Below, piece after piece: positions 1-8,158 of a DNA stretch of 9,214 nt. How positions within the stretch are numbered: the stretch's first letter is position 1; each line of letters begins with the position of its first letter. Source of the DNA: Deltaproteobacteria bacterium (lineage in GTDB: Bacteria > Desulfobacterota > Dissulfuribacteria > Dissulfuribacterales > UBA3076); NCBI GenBank assembly GCA_030618205.1, contig JAUXDR010000021.1, positions 1-9,214 on the forward strand, read 5' to 3'. A model generated the notes under the pieces. It was not told where the DNA came from. It saw nothing but the letters and a program-made list of their open reading frames with translations, and ran no database searches. The translations under genes were made by a program, and so were the position numbers.

Positions 1-1139
<1,139 letters not shown>

Positions 1140-1140
1140 T

Positions 1141-1218
1141 AAACTGAATGGTCTTGGTCACCTATTTGGCGACCAAGTAAAATGACTTAAAGCTCGCTTA
1201 TCAGACACTATTCAGTTT
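1141..1218 (-). other. 16S rRNA leader stem-loop
   Basis: The transcribed leader just before the 16S 5' end can fold into a two-part hairpin. The outer arms AAACTGAAT (1218-1210) and ATTCAGTTT (1149-1141) are perfectly complementary. Inside, CTTGGTCGCC (1177-1168) pairs with GGTGACCAAG (1162-1153) over 10 bp with one G-U pair and a 5-nt loop. The outer stem ends one base from the inferred mature 5' end, so it may help leader folding or 16S maturation. That role is an inference. The usual processing stem pairs the leader with sequence beyond the 16S 3' end, which is not in the window. Confidence 0.6.
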
Positions 1219-1235
1219 TCAAAGATCAGTTTGGG

Positions 1236-1247
1236 ATTTAAAGAATA
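1236..1247 (-). promoter_or_regulatory. boxA-like antitermination site of the rRNA leader
   Basis: The minus strand reads TATTCTTTAAAT between promoter P2 and 16S. It shares the TCTTTAA core (1244-1238) with the E. coli rrn boxA TGCTCTTTAACA. BoxA binds NusB/NusE and supports antitermination of rRNA transcripts. The position is right, but the match is only a 7-nt core and no boxB was found. Confidence 0.4.
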
Positions 1248-1254
1248 GACTCAA

Positions 1255-1283
1255 ACGTTAACTACCATTTTCTATAATGTCAA
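1255..1283 (-). promoter_or_regulatory. rRNA promoter P2
   Basis: The minus strand has a perfect -35 TTGACA (1283-1278), a 17-nt spacer, and a weaker -10 TAACGT (1260-1255). An A-rich stretch (AAGAAAAAG) lies just upstream of the -35 box, as in UP elements. A small GCGCT/AGCGC hairpin (1284-1300) abuts the -35 box. Transcription would start about 110 nt before mature 16S. Confidence 0.6.
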
Positions 1284-1344
1284 GCGCTTTTTCTTAGCGC
1301 CAATCAATACTCACCGCAAAATTATTTTCAGTGACGAGTGCAGC

Positions 1345-1372
1345 AATCTAGCAGTCTTTTTATGTGTGTCAA
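1345..1372 (-). promoter_or_regulatory. rRNA promoter P1
   Basis: The minus strand has a perfect -35 TTGACA (1372-1367), a 16-nt spacer and -10 TAGATT (1350-1345, four of six consensus bases). A run of seven A lies immediately upstream of the -35 box and could act as an UP element. Together with P2 this forms the tandem promoter layout common in rRNA operons. The sequence GCTTGACA is shared by both promoters. Confidence 0.65.
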
Positions 1373-1384
1373 GCATTTTTTTAG

Positions 1385-1493
1385 GTAAGCGTTCACAGGG
1401 CACCGCATCTGCTTTGTTGTCGGGCACTTGAAGTACAGGGAGTACGTCTGCGTATCCTCCGCCTCGCATCTGCAGCACCCTGTAAACGCTTAC
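1385..1493. repeat. Imperfect inverted repeat with GTAAGCGTTYACAGGG ends
   Basis: A 109-bp element with 28-nt inverted arms at 1385-1412 and 1466-1493, of which 22 positions are complementary. The outer 16 bases, GTAAGCGTTYACAGGG, differ at one position. The inner 8-mer GCATCTGC also occurs as a direct repeat at 1405-1412 and 1466-1473. The core contains no gene. A further copy of the end word lies at 1529-1543. It sits between the topA 3' end and the rRNA promoters, so it may be a REP-like or miniature mobile element. No transposase is present. It lacks a U tract on the topA strand, so it is not a standard terminator. Confidence 0.7.
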
Positions 1494-1510
1494 AGTTCGG
1501 TGAGTTGCGG

Positions 1511-1533
1511 TAAAACGGGTGTTGTAATCCCGT
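1511..1533 (-). terminator. Weak candidate terminator of topA
   Basis: About 37 nt after the topA stop codon, the minus strand reads ACGGG (1533-1529), a 9-nt loop, CCCGT (1519-1515), then TTTA. A 5-bp stem with a short T run is at best a weak intrinsic terminator. The 5' arm overlaps a GTAACCGTTTACGGG word (1543-1529) related to the neighbouring inverted repeat, so the hairpin may simply belong to that repeat family. Confidence 0.25.
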
Positions 1534-1569
1534 AAACGGTTACTTTTTTAGAATCTGTCACGAAGTGAA

Positions 1570-3849
1570 TCAGTCCCTTTCTTGATCTATCTTATACTTG
1601 CATCCCTTCACTGGACATTTGAGTATTCTTCCATCGCTCTGTGTAATTCTTTCCATCAGAATCGAGGATCCGCAAAGAGGACACTCTTTGGCCACCGGCC
1701 GGTCCCATGTAGCATATTTGCATTTGGGATAGCGGCTACAGCCAAAAAAGGTCTTACCTGAACGGGAACGCCTCTGAAACAACTCGCCATCACAACTCGC
1801 CTCAGGACAAGGGATACCAGTAGAAATGGATTTTGTGTTCCGGCATTCCGGGTATCCCGAACAGGCAAGAAACTCACCAAAACGTCCTTTTTTGATAACC
1901 ATTGGTCGACCGCACCGGTCACATATTTTATCAGTCCGGATTTCTCTGTCCTGGATTTGAATTTGGCCTTTCTCATCCCTTTTAAAGTCGTTGGTATTCT
2001 TACATTCAGGGTATCCTGAGCAGGCAAGAAACTCTCCACTCCTACCGTATTTAATAACCATAGACGCACCACACTTATCGCACTTGATATCAGTAGAAAC
2101 GCCTTTTATTTTGATGGACTTCATTTCCTCCTGAGCAAGGTTAAGACTTTTGCTGAATGGGCCGTAAAATTTTTCAAGTACCTTTATCCAGGAATTGGAA
2201 CCATCCTCCACTCCATCAAGATTTTTTTCCATGGCAGCAGTAAATTTTAAATCGAGGATTTCCGGAAAATGTGTAACAAGCAGGTCTGTCACTACGAAGC
2301 CAAGTGCAGAGGGATAAAAGTACCGTTTTTCAAGACGCACGTATTCTTTTCCCTGGATGGTAGAAAGTATGTTAGCGTAAGTGCTGGGTCTTCCTATTCC
2401 CTTTTCCTCCAAAGTTTTTATAAGGCCTGCCTCGGAATACCTGGGTGGAGGCTGGGTAAAATGTTGCTTAGGTTCAATTCCCAGAAGTTTCAGGTAATCA
2501 TCCTTTGCCAAAGCAGGAAGATCTGTCTTGTCCTTATCTGAATTGTTCCGTCCCTTCTCCTGGGACTCATCTTTTGTCTCTGAATACAAGATGGTAAAAC
2601 CGGGAAAACGGACAACGGTTCCGACAACCCTGAGCAGATACAGACCGGCCTCTATGTCCACACGGGTCTGGTCCAATATTGCCGGACTCATCTGGGAGGC
2701 AATAAAGCGTTTCCAAATAAGGTTGTACAGAGCCAAAGCGGCCTTATCCAGATAGGGCGCAACATCCTCCGGAGTCCTGGCAACCGAGGTAGGCCTGATT
2801 GCCTCATGGGCATCCTGAGCCATCTTGCCCCGCTTATAGACCGGTGCCCTTTGTGGCACGAAATCTTTGCCCAACCTCCCATTTATAAGAGTTCTAGCCT
2901 CCTTTACCGCCTCCTTGGCTACCCTGGTAGAGTCGGTCCTCATATAAGTTATGAGCCCAACCGGACCTTCATCTCCCAAATCAACACCCTCGTAAAGTCT
3001 CTGGGCCAGCATCATGGTTTTTTTAGCAGAAAACCTAAGCTTACGGGCTGCTTCTTGCTGCATTGTGCTGGTGATAAACGGAGGTGAGGGATATTTCTTT
3101 CTCTCTTTAGTCTCAACCTTTTTAACTCTGAAATCAGCCGTTTTAAGGTCTCTCACTACCTCCCGGGCCTTTTCCCCGTCAGGAATTGAGAGTTTTTTAC
3201 CTTTAAGGGCAATTACCTTTGCCAAAAAGGGAGGCGGGTTGGGGCCTTCCAGTTGAGCAGTAACAGTCCAGTACTCTTCTGCCACAAAGGCCTGAATCTC
3301 CCTCTCTCTGTCACATATTATGCGAACTGCAACCGACTGGACACGTCCTGCTGAAAGGCCTCTTTTTACCTTACTCCAGAGCAGAGGAGATATTTTATAT
3401 CCAACCAGCCTGTCCAGTATCCGCCTTGCCTGTTGGGACTCGTACTTGTTTCTGTCCAGTTTCCCTGGTAATTTGATGGCCTTCCTGATCGCCTGTTCAG
3501 TCAATTCGTGGAACATCACACGATGGAACTGTCTGGCTTTTCCCCGCTTGGCCTGGAGTTCCTCTGCTATATGCCATGCTATGGCCTCTCCTTCCCGGTC
3601 CGGGTCAGGGGCCAGATATATGTTATCCACTTTGGATGCTGCAGACTTAAGCTCTTTAATTATTTTGCTCTTGCCACGGATTATCTCATACTCAGGCGTA
3701 AAGTTATCTTCGACATTAACACCCAAACGTTTCTTAGGGAGATCCTTCACATGGCCTACAGATGCCTTGATATCGAAGTCTTTGCCCAGATAGCGCTTAA
3801 GGGTCCGCACTTTGGTTGGGGATTCTACAATTACCAAACCTTTTTTCAT
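1570..3849 (-). CDS. topA: DNA topoisomerase I (type IA)
   Basis: Cytoplasmic type IA topoisomerase that relaxes negative supercoils by cutting one strand through a 5'-phosphotyrosine link. The protein has 759 residues. The N-terminal Toprim domain carries E9 in VESPTK and the metal-binding D82, D84 and E86 in PDPDREGEA. The catalytic tyrosine is Y302 in GLITYMRTDST. The core ends with the TQPPPRYSEAGLIK and GIGRPSTYA motifs. Four C-terminal four-cysteine zinc fingers follow: C590/C593/C610/C616, C643/C646/C663/C669, C681/C686/C704/C710 and C723/C726/C745/C750. A hydrophilic stretch at about 424-443 (DESQEKGRNNSDKDK) is probably a surface loop. The ATG starts 10 nt after the dprA stop codon with only a weak GAGAG-type ribosome site, which suggests operon expression and perhaps coupling to dprA translation. 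It is intact. Confidence 0.98.
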   Translation of the reverse strand: MKKGLVIVESPTKVRTLKRYLGKDFDIKASVGHVKDLPKKRLGVNVEDNFTPEYEIIRGKSKIIKELKSAASKVDNIYLAPDPDREGEAIAWHIAEELQAKRGKARQFHRVMFHELTEQAIRKAIKLPGKLDRNKYESQQARRILDRLVGYKISPLLWSKVKRGLSAGRVQSVAVRIICDREREIQAFVAEEYWTVTAQLEGPNPPPFLAKVIALKGKKLSIPDGEKAREVVRDLKTADFRVKKVETKERKKYPSPPFITSTMQQEAARKLRFSAKKTMMLAQRLYEGVDLGDEGPVGLITYMRTDSTRVAKEAVKEARTLINGRLGKDFVPQRAPVYKRGKMAQDAHEAIRPTSVARTPEDVAPYLDKAALALYNLIWKRFIASQMSPAILDQTRVDIEAGLYLLRVVGTVVRFPGFTILYSETKDESQEKGRNNSDKDKTDLPALAKDDYLKLLGIEPKQHFTQPPPRYSEAGLIKTLEEKGIGRPSTYANILSTIQGKEYVRLEKRYFYPSALGFVVTDLLVTHFPEILDLKFTAAMEKNLDGVEDGSNSWIKVLEKFYGPFSKSLNLAQEEMKSIKIKGVSTDIKCDKCGASMVIKYGRSGEFLACSGYPECKNTNDFKRDEKGQIQIQDREIRTDKICDRCGRPMVIKKGRFGEFLACSGYPECRNTKSISTGIPCPEASCDGELFQRRSRSGKTFFGCSRYPKCKYATWDRPVAKECPLCGSSILMERITQSDGRILKCPVKGCKYKIDQERD

Positions 3850-3859
3850 AAAATCACTC

Positions 3860-4963
3860 TCACTTAAGTTGATATATTTGGCCTGGAAAAGCCTGAATCA
3901 GGTCTTTTAGCTCCATTTGTAGTAAAAGTCCACTGACTTGGCCGACAGACTGCCCGCATAGATTAGCAATATTGTCTATATGTTGCGGATAGGGCTCAAG
4001 TTTGTCAAAAACATTTTGTTCCTCAGGAGAAAGCTCGGGTCGCTCTTTGGAGACGCCTGACACAAGGTCTGTATTGCGCCCTTGTTTTTCTGCGCCAAGC
4101 TCCTCCATTATGTCCGTAAAGTTCTCTACCAACCGTGCTCCCTGCTTGATAAGCCAATGTGTACCGCTGCTCCTGTAAGAGTAAATACTCCCTGGAACTG
4201 CCATTACCTCTCTACCCTGGTCCAGGGCGCAGGAAGCAGTAATCAAAGACCCACTTTTCATATTTGCCTCGACTATTACGACTCCATAGGAGAGACCGCT
4301 GATGATCCTGTTACGAATTGGAAAATTTCTTGCCTCCGGAGATAAGCCAGGTGGTAATTCGGTAATCACTGCCCCATGATCTGCTATGCGACGTACAAGA
4401 CCTGTATTTTGTCTGGGGTAAGCCACGTCTATACCGCACCCCTTTACACCTATTGTGTTGCCACCTGATCTGAGGGCCGCCTCGTGAGAAGCGGTATCTA
4501 TTCCAAGGGCCAGGCCGGAAACTACTGTATAGCCATGTTGCACAAGTTCAGATGAAAGCATTCGAGCTACATCCAGCCCATAAGAACTGGGGTATCTTGA
4601 GCCGACAATAGCAACCGCTCTCTTTTTTAGAGAAGAGGGATCACCGATGCCATGCAGTAGCGCCGGCGGATTTTGTATCTCATTCAAGAACAATGGATAA
4701 TCCTCACTCAAGAAAGTCATGGTCCATGCGCCGACCCTTTCAAGGATACCGATGCTGCGCTCAAGAGCTTTTTCATCAGGACCTTTTACCAAGTCGTCTA
4801 GAACCTGAGCAGGCAATCGCACTATCTCTGAAAAATCAGCAGGCCCGGCCTCCCATACTGCTTTAGCTGAGCCGAAGTGTTCTACAAGCCGTCTCAGGGT
4901 TATGTTCCCGACGCCGGGCACCAACTGTAGCCCGATCCATGCTTTAAGCTCCTCAAGTTCCAT
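3860..4963 (-). CDS. dprA: DNA-processing protein DprA
   Basis: DprA binds incoming single-stranded DNA and loads RecA during natural transformation; it is also widespread in bacteria not known to be transformable. With the ATG at 4963 it has 367 residues. An N-terminal helical region with a helix-hairpin-helix-like LVPGVGNITLRRL (about 14-26) precedes the Rossmann-type DprA domain. That domain shows GSR (121-123), SGLALGID (149-156), FPIRNRIISGLS (214-225), GSLITA (238-243), VPGS (256-259) and GTHWLIKQGA (267-276). A C-terminal winged-helix-like segment (about 308-367) is also present. A GTG at 4975 would add four residues, but AGGTGAGG sits 6 nt before the ATG, whereas the GTG has GGAAG directly against it. 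The ATG is therefore preferred. It lies 10 nt ahead of topA, and no competence genes are in view. Confidence 0.96.
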   Translation of the reverse strand: MELEELKAWIGLQLVPGVGNITLRRLVEHFGSAKAVWEAGPADFSEIVRLPAQVLDDLVKGPDEKALERSIGILERVGAWTMTFLSEDYPLFLNEIQNPPALLHGIGDPSSLKKRAVAIVGSRYPSSYGLDVARMLSSELVQHGYTVVSGLALGIDTASHEAALRSGGNTIGVKGCGIDVAYPRQNTGLVRRIADHGAVITELPPGLSPEARNFPIRNRIISGLSYGVVIVEANMKSGSLITASCALDQGREVMAVPGSIYSYRSSGTHWLIKQGARLVENFTDIMEELGAEKQGRNTDLVSGVSKERPELSPEEQNVFDKLEPYPQHIDNIANLCGQSVGQVSGLLLQMELKDLIQAFPGQIYQLK

Positions 4964-5056
4964 GGGAGTCCTCACCTTCCTATATACCAGACAAGTTTCA
5001 TCTCAAGATCCCATATAAATTCTTCGTTCTTTTTCTTATTAATCATGAATAAATAA

Positions 5057-5085
5057 ATCTCATCGAACATCCATGACGATGAGAT
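5057..5085. promoter_or_regulatory. Perfect 9-bp inverted repeat in the dprA/xerC divergent spacer
   Basis: ATCTCATCG (5057-5065) and CGATGAGAT (5077-5085) are exact inverted copies around an 11-nt loop. The repeat lies between the divergent dprA and xerC genes, 5 nt upstream of the proposed xerC -35 box. It could be an operator for a dimeric regulator or a hairpin. No T tract follows on either strand, so a terminator is unlikely. No convincing dprA promoter is visible in the rest of the spacer. Confidence 0.45.
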
Positions 5086-5090
5086 CATTA

Positions 5091-5118
5091 TTGAATTCTA
5101 AGGGATGTGTGGTATAGA
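5091..5118 (+). promoter_or_regulatory. Candidate promoter of xerC
   Basis: TTGAAT (5091-5096), a 16-nt spacer and TATAGA (5113-5118) each match four of six sigma-70 consensus bases. It is about 40 nt before the xerC start codon and is the best candidate in the spacer. It could drive xerC and possibly the downstream hslVU genes. Confidence 0.45.
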
Positions 5119-5159
5119 AAAACCTTACTTCATTTCTTGTCCTCGGACAGAGCGTGGTT

Positions 5160-6077
5160 ATGGTTAATGAAATTAAGACATTTATGGATTTTCTCAAGGT
5201 TGAGAGAAATGCTTCTCCGAACACGATAGTAGCCTATGGAAGAGACCTTGAGGAGCTGAGTAGATTTATAGGCTCTGGGAAAAATCCGGTCTCTATCACT
5301 GCAAAAGAAATAAGGACATGGCTTGCTTCAATGCTGAAAAGGGGAGCAAGCAGGAGCACTGTGGCCCGTAAACTTGCTTCCATTCGAAGCTTTTTCCGGT
5401 TCCTGCTCAGGCAAGGGATAGTTGAAAAGAGTCCTGCTGATGGTATAAGGGCACCTCAAACAAAAAAATCCCTCCCGGCTTATCTCTCTGTAGACGAGGC
5501 CTTTTCTATGGTAGACACCGGTGAAGATAAGGGATTCCAGGATCTAAGGAACCGGGCCATCCTTGAGCTTCTGTACAGCTCGGGAATAAGAGTTGGCGAG
5601 CTTTCAGGTCTGGATGTTTCCAGTGTTTCCCTCTCACCTGAGATGGTGCGTGTGAGGGGCAAGGGCAATAAAGAGCGAATAATTCCTTTTGGCAGTGAGG
5701 CAGCCAAGGCATTGAATGCATATTTGCCTTTCAGAGATGCACTGTTGGAAAGGCTGCATTGCAAAGATGAAAAGGCGTTCTTCGTCAATCGAAGGGGCAC
5801 CAGGTTAAGTCCTCGAAGTGTAGAGCGATTGGTTGCCAGGAGAAGGTTAGAGGTCGGGCTGAATTCGCCTGTAACTCCTCATACTTTCCGTCACTCCATG
5901 GCGACCCATTTACTTGAATCAGGTGCAGGCCTCAGACCGATTCAGGAAATGCTGGGTCATGTGAGTCTTGCGACCACGCAGCTTTACACGCACCTGGACC
6001 TGAGTCATTTGGCCGAAGTATATAACAACGCCCACCCCAGGGCAAAAAAGGCAAAGGGAAAAATAAAAAAAGGATAA
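5160..6077 (+). CDS. xerC: Tyrosine recombinase XerC
   Basis: Site-specific tyrosine recombinase that, with a partner such as XerD, resolves chromosome dimers at dif. With the ATG at 5160 it has 305 residues. The N-terminal SAM-like DNA-binding domain spans about 1-90, and the catalytic domain about 105-290. The full active set is present: R144 (SGIRVGEL), K168 (RGKGNKER), H241 and R244 (PHTFRHS), H267 (LGHVSL) and nucleophile Y276 (TTQLYTHL). The ending VYNNAHPRA is XerC-like rather than XerD-like. The Lys-rich tail (AKKAKGKIKKG) is encoded by A-rich sequence. A GTG at 5154 would add two residues; both starts have weak ribosome sites (GGA or AGAG at 5145-5152). The order xerC-hslV-hslU recalls codV-clpQ-clpY of Bacillus subtilis. 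No dif-like site was recognised nearby. Confidence 0.95.
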   Translation: MVNEIKTFMDFLKVERNASPNTIVAYGRDLEELSRFIGSGKNPVSITAKEIRTWLASMLKRGASRSTVARKLASIRSFFRFLLRQGIVEKSPADGIRAPQTKKSLPAYLSVDEAFSMVDTGEDKGFQDLRNRAILELLYSSGIRVGELSGLDVSSVSLSPEMVRVRGKGNKERIIPFGSEAAKALNAYLPFRDALLERLHCKDEKAFFVNRRGTRLSPRSVERLVARRRLEVGLNSPVTPHTFRHSMATHLLESGAGLRPIQEMLGHVSLATTQLYTHLDLSHLAEVYNNAHPRAKKAKGKIKKG

Positions 6078-6170
6078 TGTTGAATGTTAAATGTTGAATG
6101 CTAAATTGTGGAAGAAGATTTAAAAAACATATACCTTAATTCAACATTCAACATTCAGCATTCAACATTT
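6076..6170. repeat. Inverted arms built from AATGYTR heptamers
   Basis: The left arm (6076-6107) and right arm (6138-6170) are inverted copies, with 28 of 32 positions matching. Each arm is four consecutive 7-nt units of the form AATGYTR followed by AATT. The arms are separated by a 30-nt A-rich spacer. The left arm begins inside the xerC stop codon and the right arm ends about 45 nt before the hslV ribosome site. A transcript could form a long AT-rich hairpin. No long T run follows it, so it is unlikely to be a simple terminator. The rest of this spacer, up to 6214, shows no recognisable promoter. Confidence 0.8.
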
Positions 6171-6224
6171 ATTGTGCGCCGCAGATTAGGTTTTTTCAGC
6201 GGAATCAAGAATGTGGAGTAAAGC

Positions 6225-6800
6225 GTGTATAATAATAAAATAAAGAGCCTAACAAACAATATTCGTAGTACTACTGTCCTGGCTATTCGTTACAATGGCG
6301 AGGCGGTGCTTGCAGGCGACGGGCAGGTGACACTGGGGAACACGGTTATCAAGCACAAGGCACGAAAGATAAGAACACTTTACAACGGAAAGGTCCTTAC
6401 CGGTTTTTCAGGCGCAACTGCCGATGCCTTTACCCTGTTTGAAAAGCTTGAGGAGAAGCTCGAGCAATACAAGGGTAATTTGGTGCGTGCAGCAGTTGAG
6501 CTTGCCAAGGATTGGCGCACAGACAAAATTTTAAGGCGGCTTGAGGCCCTGTTGATTGCAGTTGACGAAAAAAATTCTCTCCTCATCTCAGGCTCCGGTG
6601 ACGTAATAGAACCTGATGACGACATATTGGCCATAGGTTCAGGAGGGCCTTACGCCCTTTCTGCAGCAAAGGCCCTTGTGGCCCACAGTAATCTTTCAGC
6701 CAGGGAGATAGCCGAGGTTTCCCTGAAGATTGCGGCCTCTATCTGTATTTACACTAACGAAAATATAATAGTTGAAAGTCTGGAATCTCAGGAGGAATAA
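6225..6800 (+). CDS. hslV: ATP-dependent protease proteolytic subunit HslV (ClpQ)
   Basis: Threonine peptidase of the cytoplasmic HslUV protease, related to proteasome beta subunits; it forms two stacked six-subunit rings. The open frame has 191 residues. The mature enzyme should start at T16 ([11 protein letters not shown]). D32, K48 and S139 match the conserved active-site Asp17, Lys33 and Ser124 counted from the threonine. Other family motifs are [34 protein letters not shown] and CIYTN. The GTG start is chosen because GGAG (6215-6218) lies 6 nt upstream, and no better start is closer to T16. This leaves a 15-residue segment before the catalytic threonine, whereas E. coli HslV has only the initiator Met. 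It would need removal by autoprocessing or a peptidase. hslU follows after 8 nt. Confidence 0.97.
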   Translation: MYNNKIKSLTNNIRSTTVLAIRYNGEAVLAGDGQVTLGNTVIKHKARKIRTLYNGKVLTGFSGATADAFTLFEKLEEKLEQYKGNLVRAAVELAKDWRTDKILRRLEALLIAVDEKNSLLISGSGDVIEPDDDILAIGSGGPYALSAAKALVAHSNLSAREIAEVSLKIAASICIYTNENIIVESLESQEE

Positions 6801-6808
6801 TAAATCCA

Positions 6809-8149
6809 GTGGAAATTGCGGAAATCAAACCTTTAACACCAAGAGAGATAGAAACCGAGCTGGACAAGTATATCATTGGCCAGTCCCAGGCCAAGCGTTC
6901 AGTGGCCATAGCGCTCCGGAATCGATGGAGAAGACAGCAGGTCCCTGAGCCGCTCCGGGATGAAATCGCCCCTAAAAACATCATTATGATTGGGCCCACA
7001 GGAGTGGGTAAGACTGAGATTGCAAGACGCCTTGCCAGATTGGCAAAATCTCCTTTTCTCAAAATCGAGGCGAGCAAATTCACTGAAGTTGGATATGTGG
7101 GCCGTGACGTCGAGTCCATGATCAGGGACCTCACCCACCTTGCGGTGGACATGGTGAAATCCGAAGAGAAGGAAAAGGTGGAGGCAAGGGCTAAAGACCT
7201 TGCTGAAGACCAACTCCTGGACATCTTGTTACCGAGTCTTAAGAGCGAGCAAGACGCAGGAGAAACATCTACCAGGGAACGCTTCCGTCAGATGCTGAGA
7301 GATGGAAAGCTGGATGATCGCTTCGTGGAGTTGGAGGTTGCCCAGAGGCCCTCTTCACCAATGATTGAAATTTTTGCTGCCGCGGGCATGGAAGAGATGC
7401 AGAGTGGCATCCAGGACATGCTATCCAACATAATGCCTAACAAGCCGAAGCGTCGTCATGTAAAGGTCTCTGAAGCCAAAAAAATCCTTGAACAAGAGGC
7501 AGCAGGAAAATTAATAGACATGGACAAGGTGGTGAAAAAGGCCATTGCCCGTGTTGAGCAATCAGGGATCATCTTCCTGGACGAAATTGACAAGGTTGCT
7601 ACCAAAGGGGGCGGAACCGGCGGCCCTGACGTTTCAAGGGAGGGAGTTCAGCGGGATCTCCTGCCTATAGTGGAAGGCACTTCTGTCCACACCAAGCATG
7701 GTATCGTAGTGACAGACCACATACTATTCATTGCAAGCGGTGCTTTCCACGTCTCAAAACCCTCTGATTTACTGCCTGAGCTTCAGGGAAGGTTCCCAAT
7801 CAGGGTCGAGCTGGATGCATTAACTCAGGAAGACTTTGTAAGGATACTTACAGAGCCGGAAAATGCCCTTGTCACTCAATATATGGCACTGCTCGACACA
7901 GAAAACATAGAGCTGATATTTGATACAGAGGCAATCGAAGAGATAGCCAAGATTTCCTTTGAAGTAAACGAGCGCACGGAAAATATAGGCGCTAGAAGAC
8001 TCCATACCGTAATGGAAAAACTGGTTGAGGAAATCTCTTTTGAGGCCCCGGACGTTGCCCCTCAGCAAATTCAGATAACCGCTGCTTATGTGCAGGAGAG
8101 GTTGAGGGATATAGCTAAGGACGTGGACCTCAGCAGGTTTATCCTGTGA
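6809..8149 (+). CDS. hslU: HslUV protease ATPase subunit HslU (ClpY)
   Basis: AAA+ unfoldase that forms a hexameric ring and feeds unfolded substrates into HslV. The protein has 446 residues, close to the 443 of E. coli. Motifs in order are Walker A GPTGVGKT (62-69), pore loop GYVG (95-98), the inserted I domain (roughly 110-240), Walker B IIFLDEID (254-261), [20 protein letters not shown] segment (271-286), arginine finger region ELQGRFP with R328, sensor-2 GARRLH (394-399) and the C-terminal DLSRFIL tail that docks into HslV pockets. The annotated GTG at 6809 lies 13 nt after a strong GGAGG (6791-6795), which is long spacing. The only in-frame codons nearer to it are ATA, AAT and CCA, so GTG is kept. 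It is translated right behind hslV. Confidence 0.97.
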   Translation: MEIAEIKPLTPREIETELDKYIIGQSQAKRSVAIALRNRWRRQQVPEPLRDEIAPKNIIMIGPTGVGKTEIARRLARLAKSPFLKIEASKFTEVGYVGRDVESMIRDLTHLAVDMVKSEEKEKVEARAKDLAEDQLLDILLPSLKSEQDAGETSTRERFRQMLRDGKLDDRFVELEVAQRPSSPMIEIFAAAGMEEMQSGIQDMLSNIMPNKPKRRHVKVSEAKKILEQEAAGKLIDMDKVVKKAIARVEQSGIIFLDEIDKVATKGGGTGGPDVSREGVQRDLLPIVEGTSVHTKHGIVVTDHILFIASGAFHVSKPSDLLPELQGRFPIRVELDALTQEDFVRILTEPENALVTQYMALLDTENIELIFDTEAIEEIAKISFEVNERTENIGARRLHTVMEKLVEEISFEAPDVAPQQIQITAAYVQERLRDIAKDVDLSRFIL

Positions 8150-8158
8150 TCCTTTAAT

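Noticed and set aside
1385..1493. Terminator of topA at the long inverted repeat
   Set aside because: On the topA strand the repeat is followed by an A run rather than a T run, and the loop is over 50 nt.
1656..2072. 138-codon minus-strand open frame
   Set aside because: It is an alternative frame inside the zinc-finger part of topA. The topA frame is intact, with all its cysteines in the right places.
4980..5040. TATATA and TTATAT on the minus strand as -10 boxes for dprA
   Set aside because: No -35 box lies at a suitable distance, and the TATATA box would start transcription at or inside the ribosome site.
6076..6170. Possible CRISPR-like array
   Set aside because: Units are 7 nt, directly adjacent and degenerate, with no unique spacers and no cas genes.
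6076..6170. Rho-independent terminator after xerC
   Set aside because: The stem is AT-rich and 32 bp long, with no T run after it; hslV follows on the same strand.
6754..7224. 156-codon minus-strand frame over hslU
   Set aside because: It is antisense to a well-conserved hslU region and is explained as a shadow frame.
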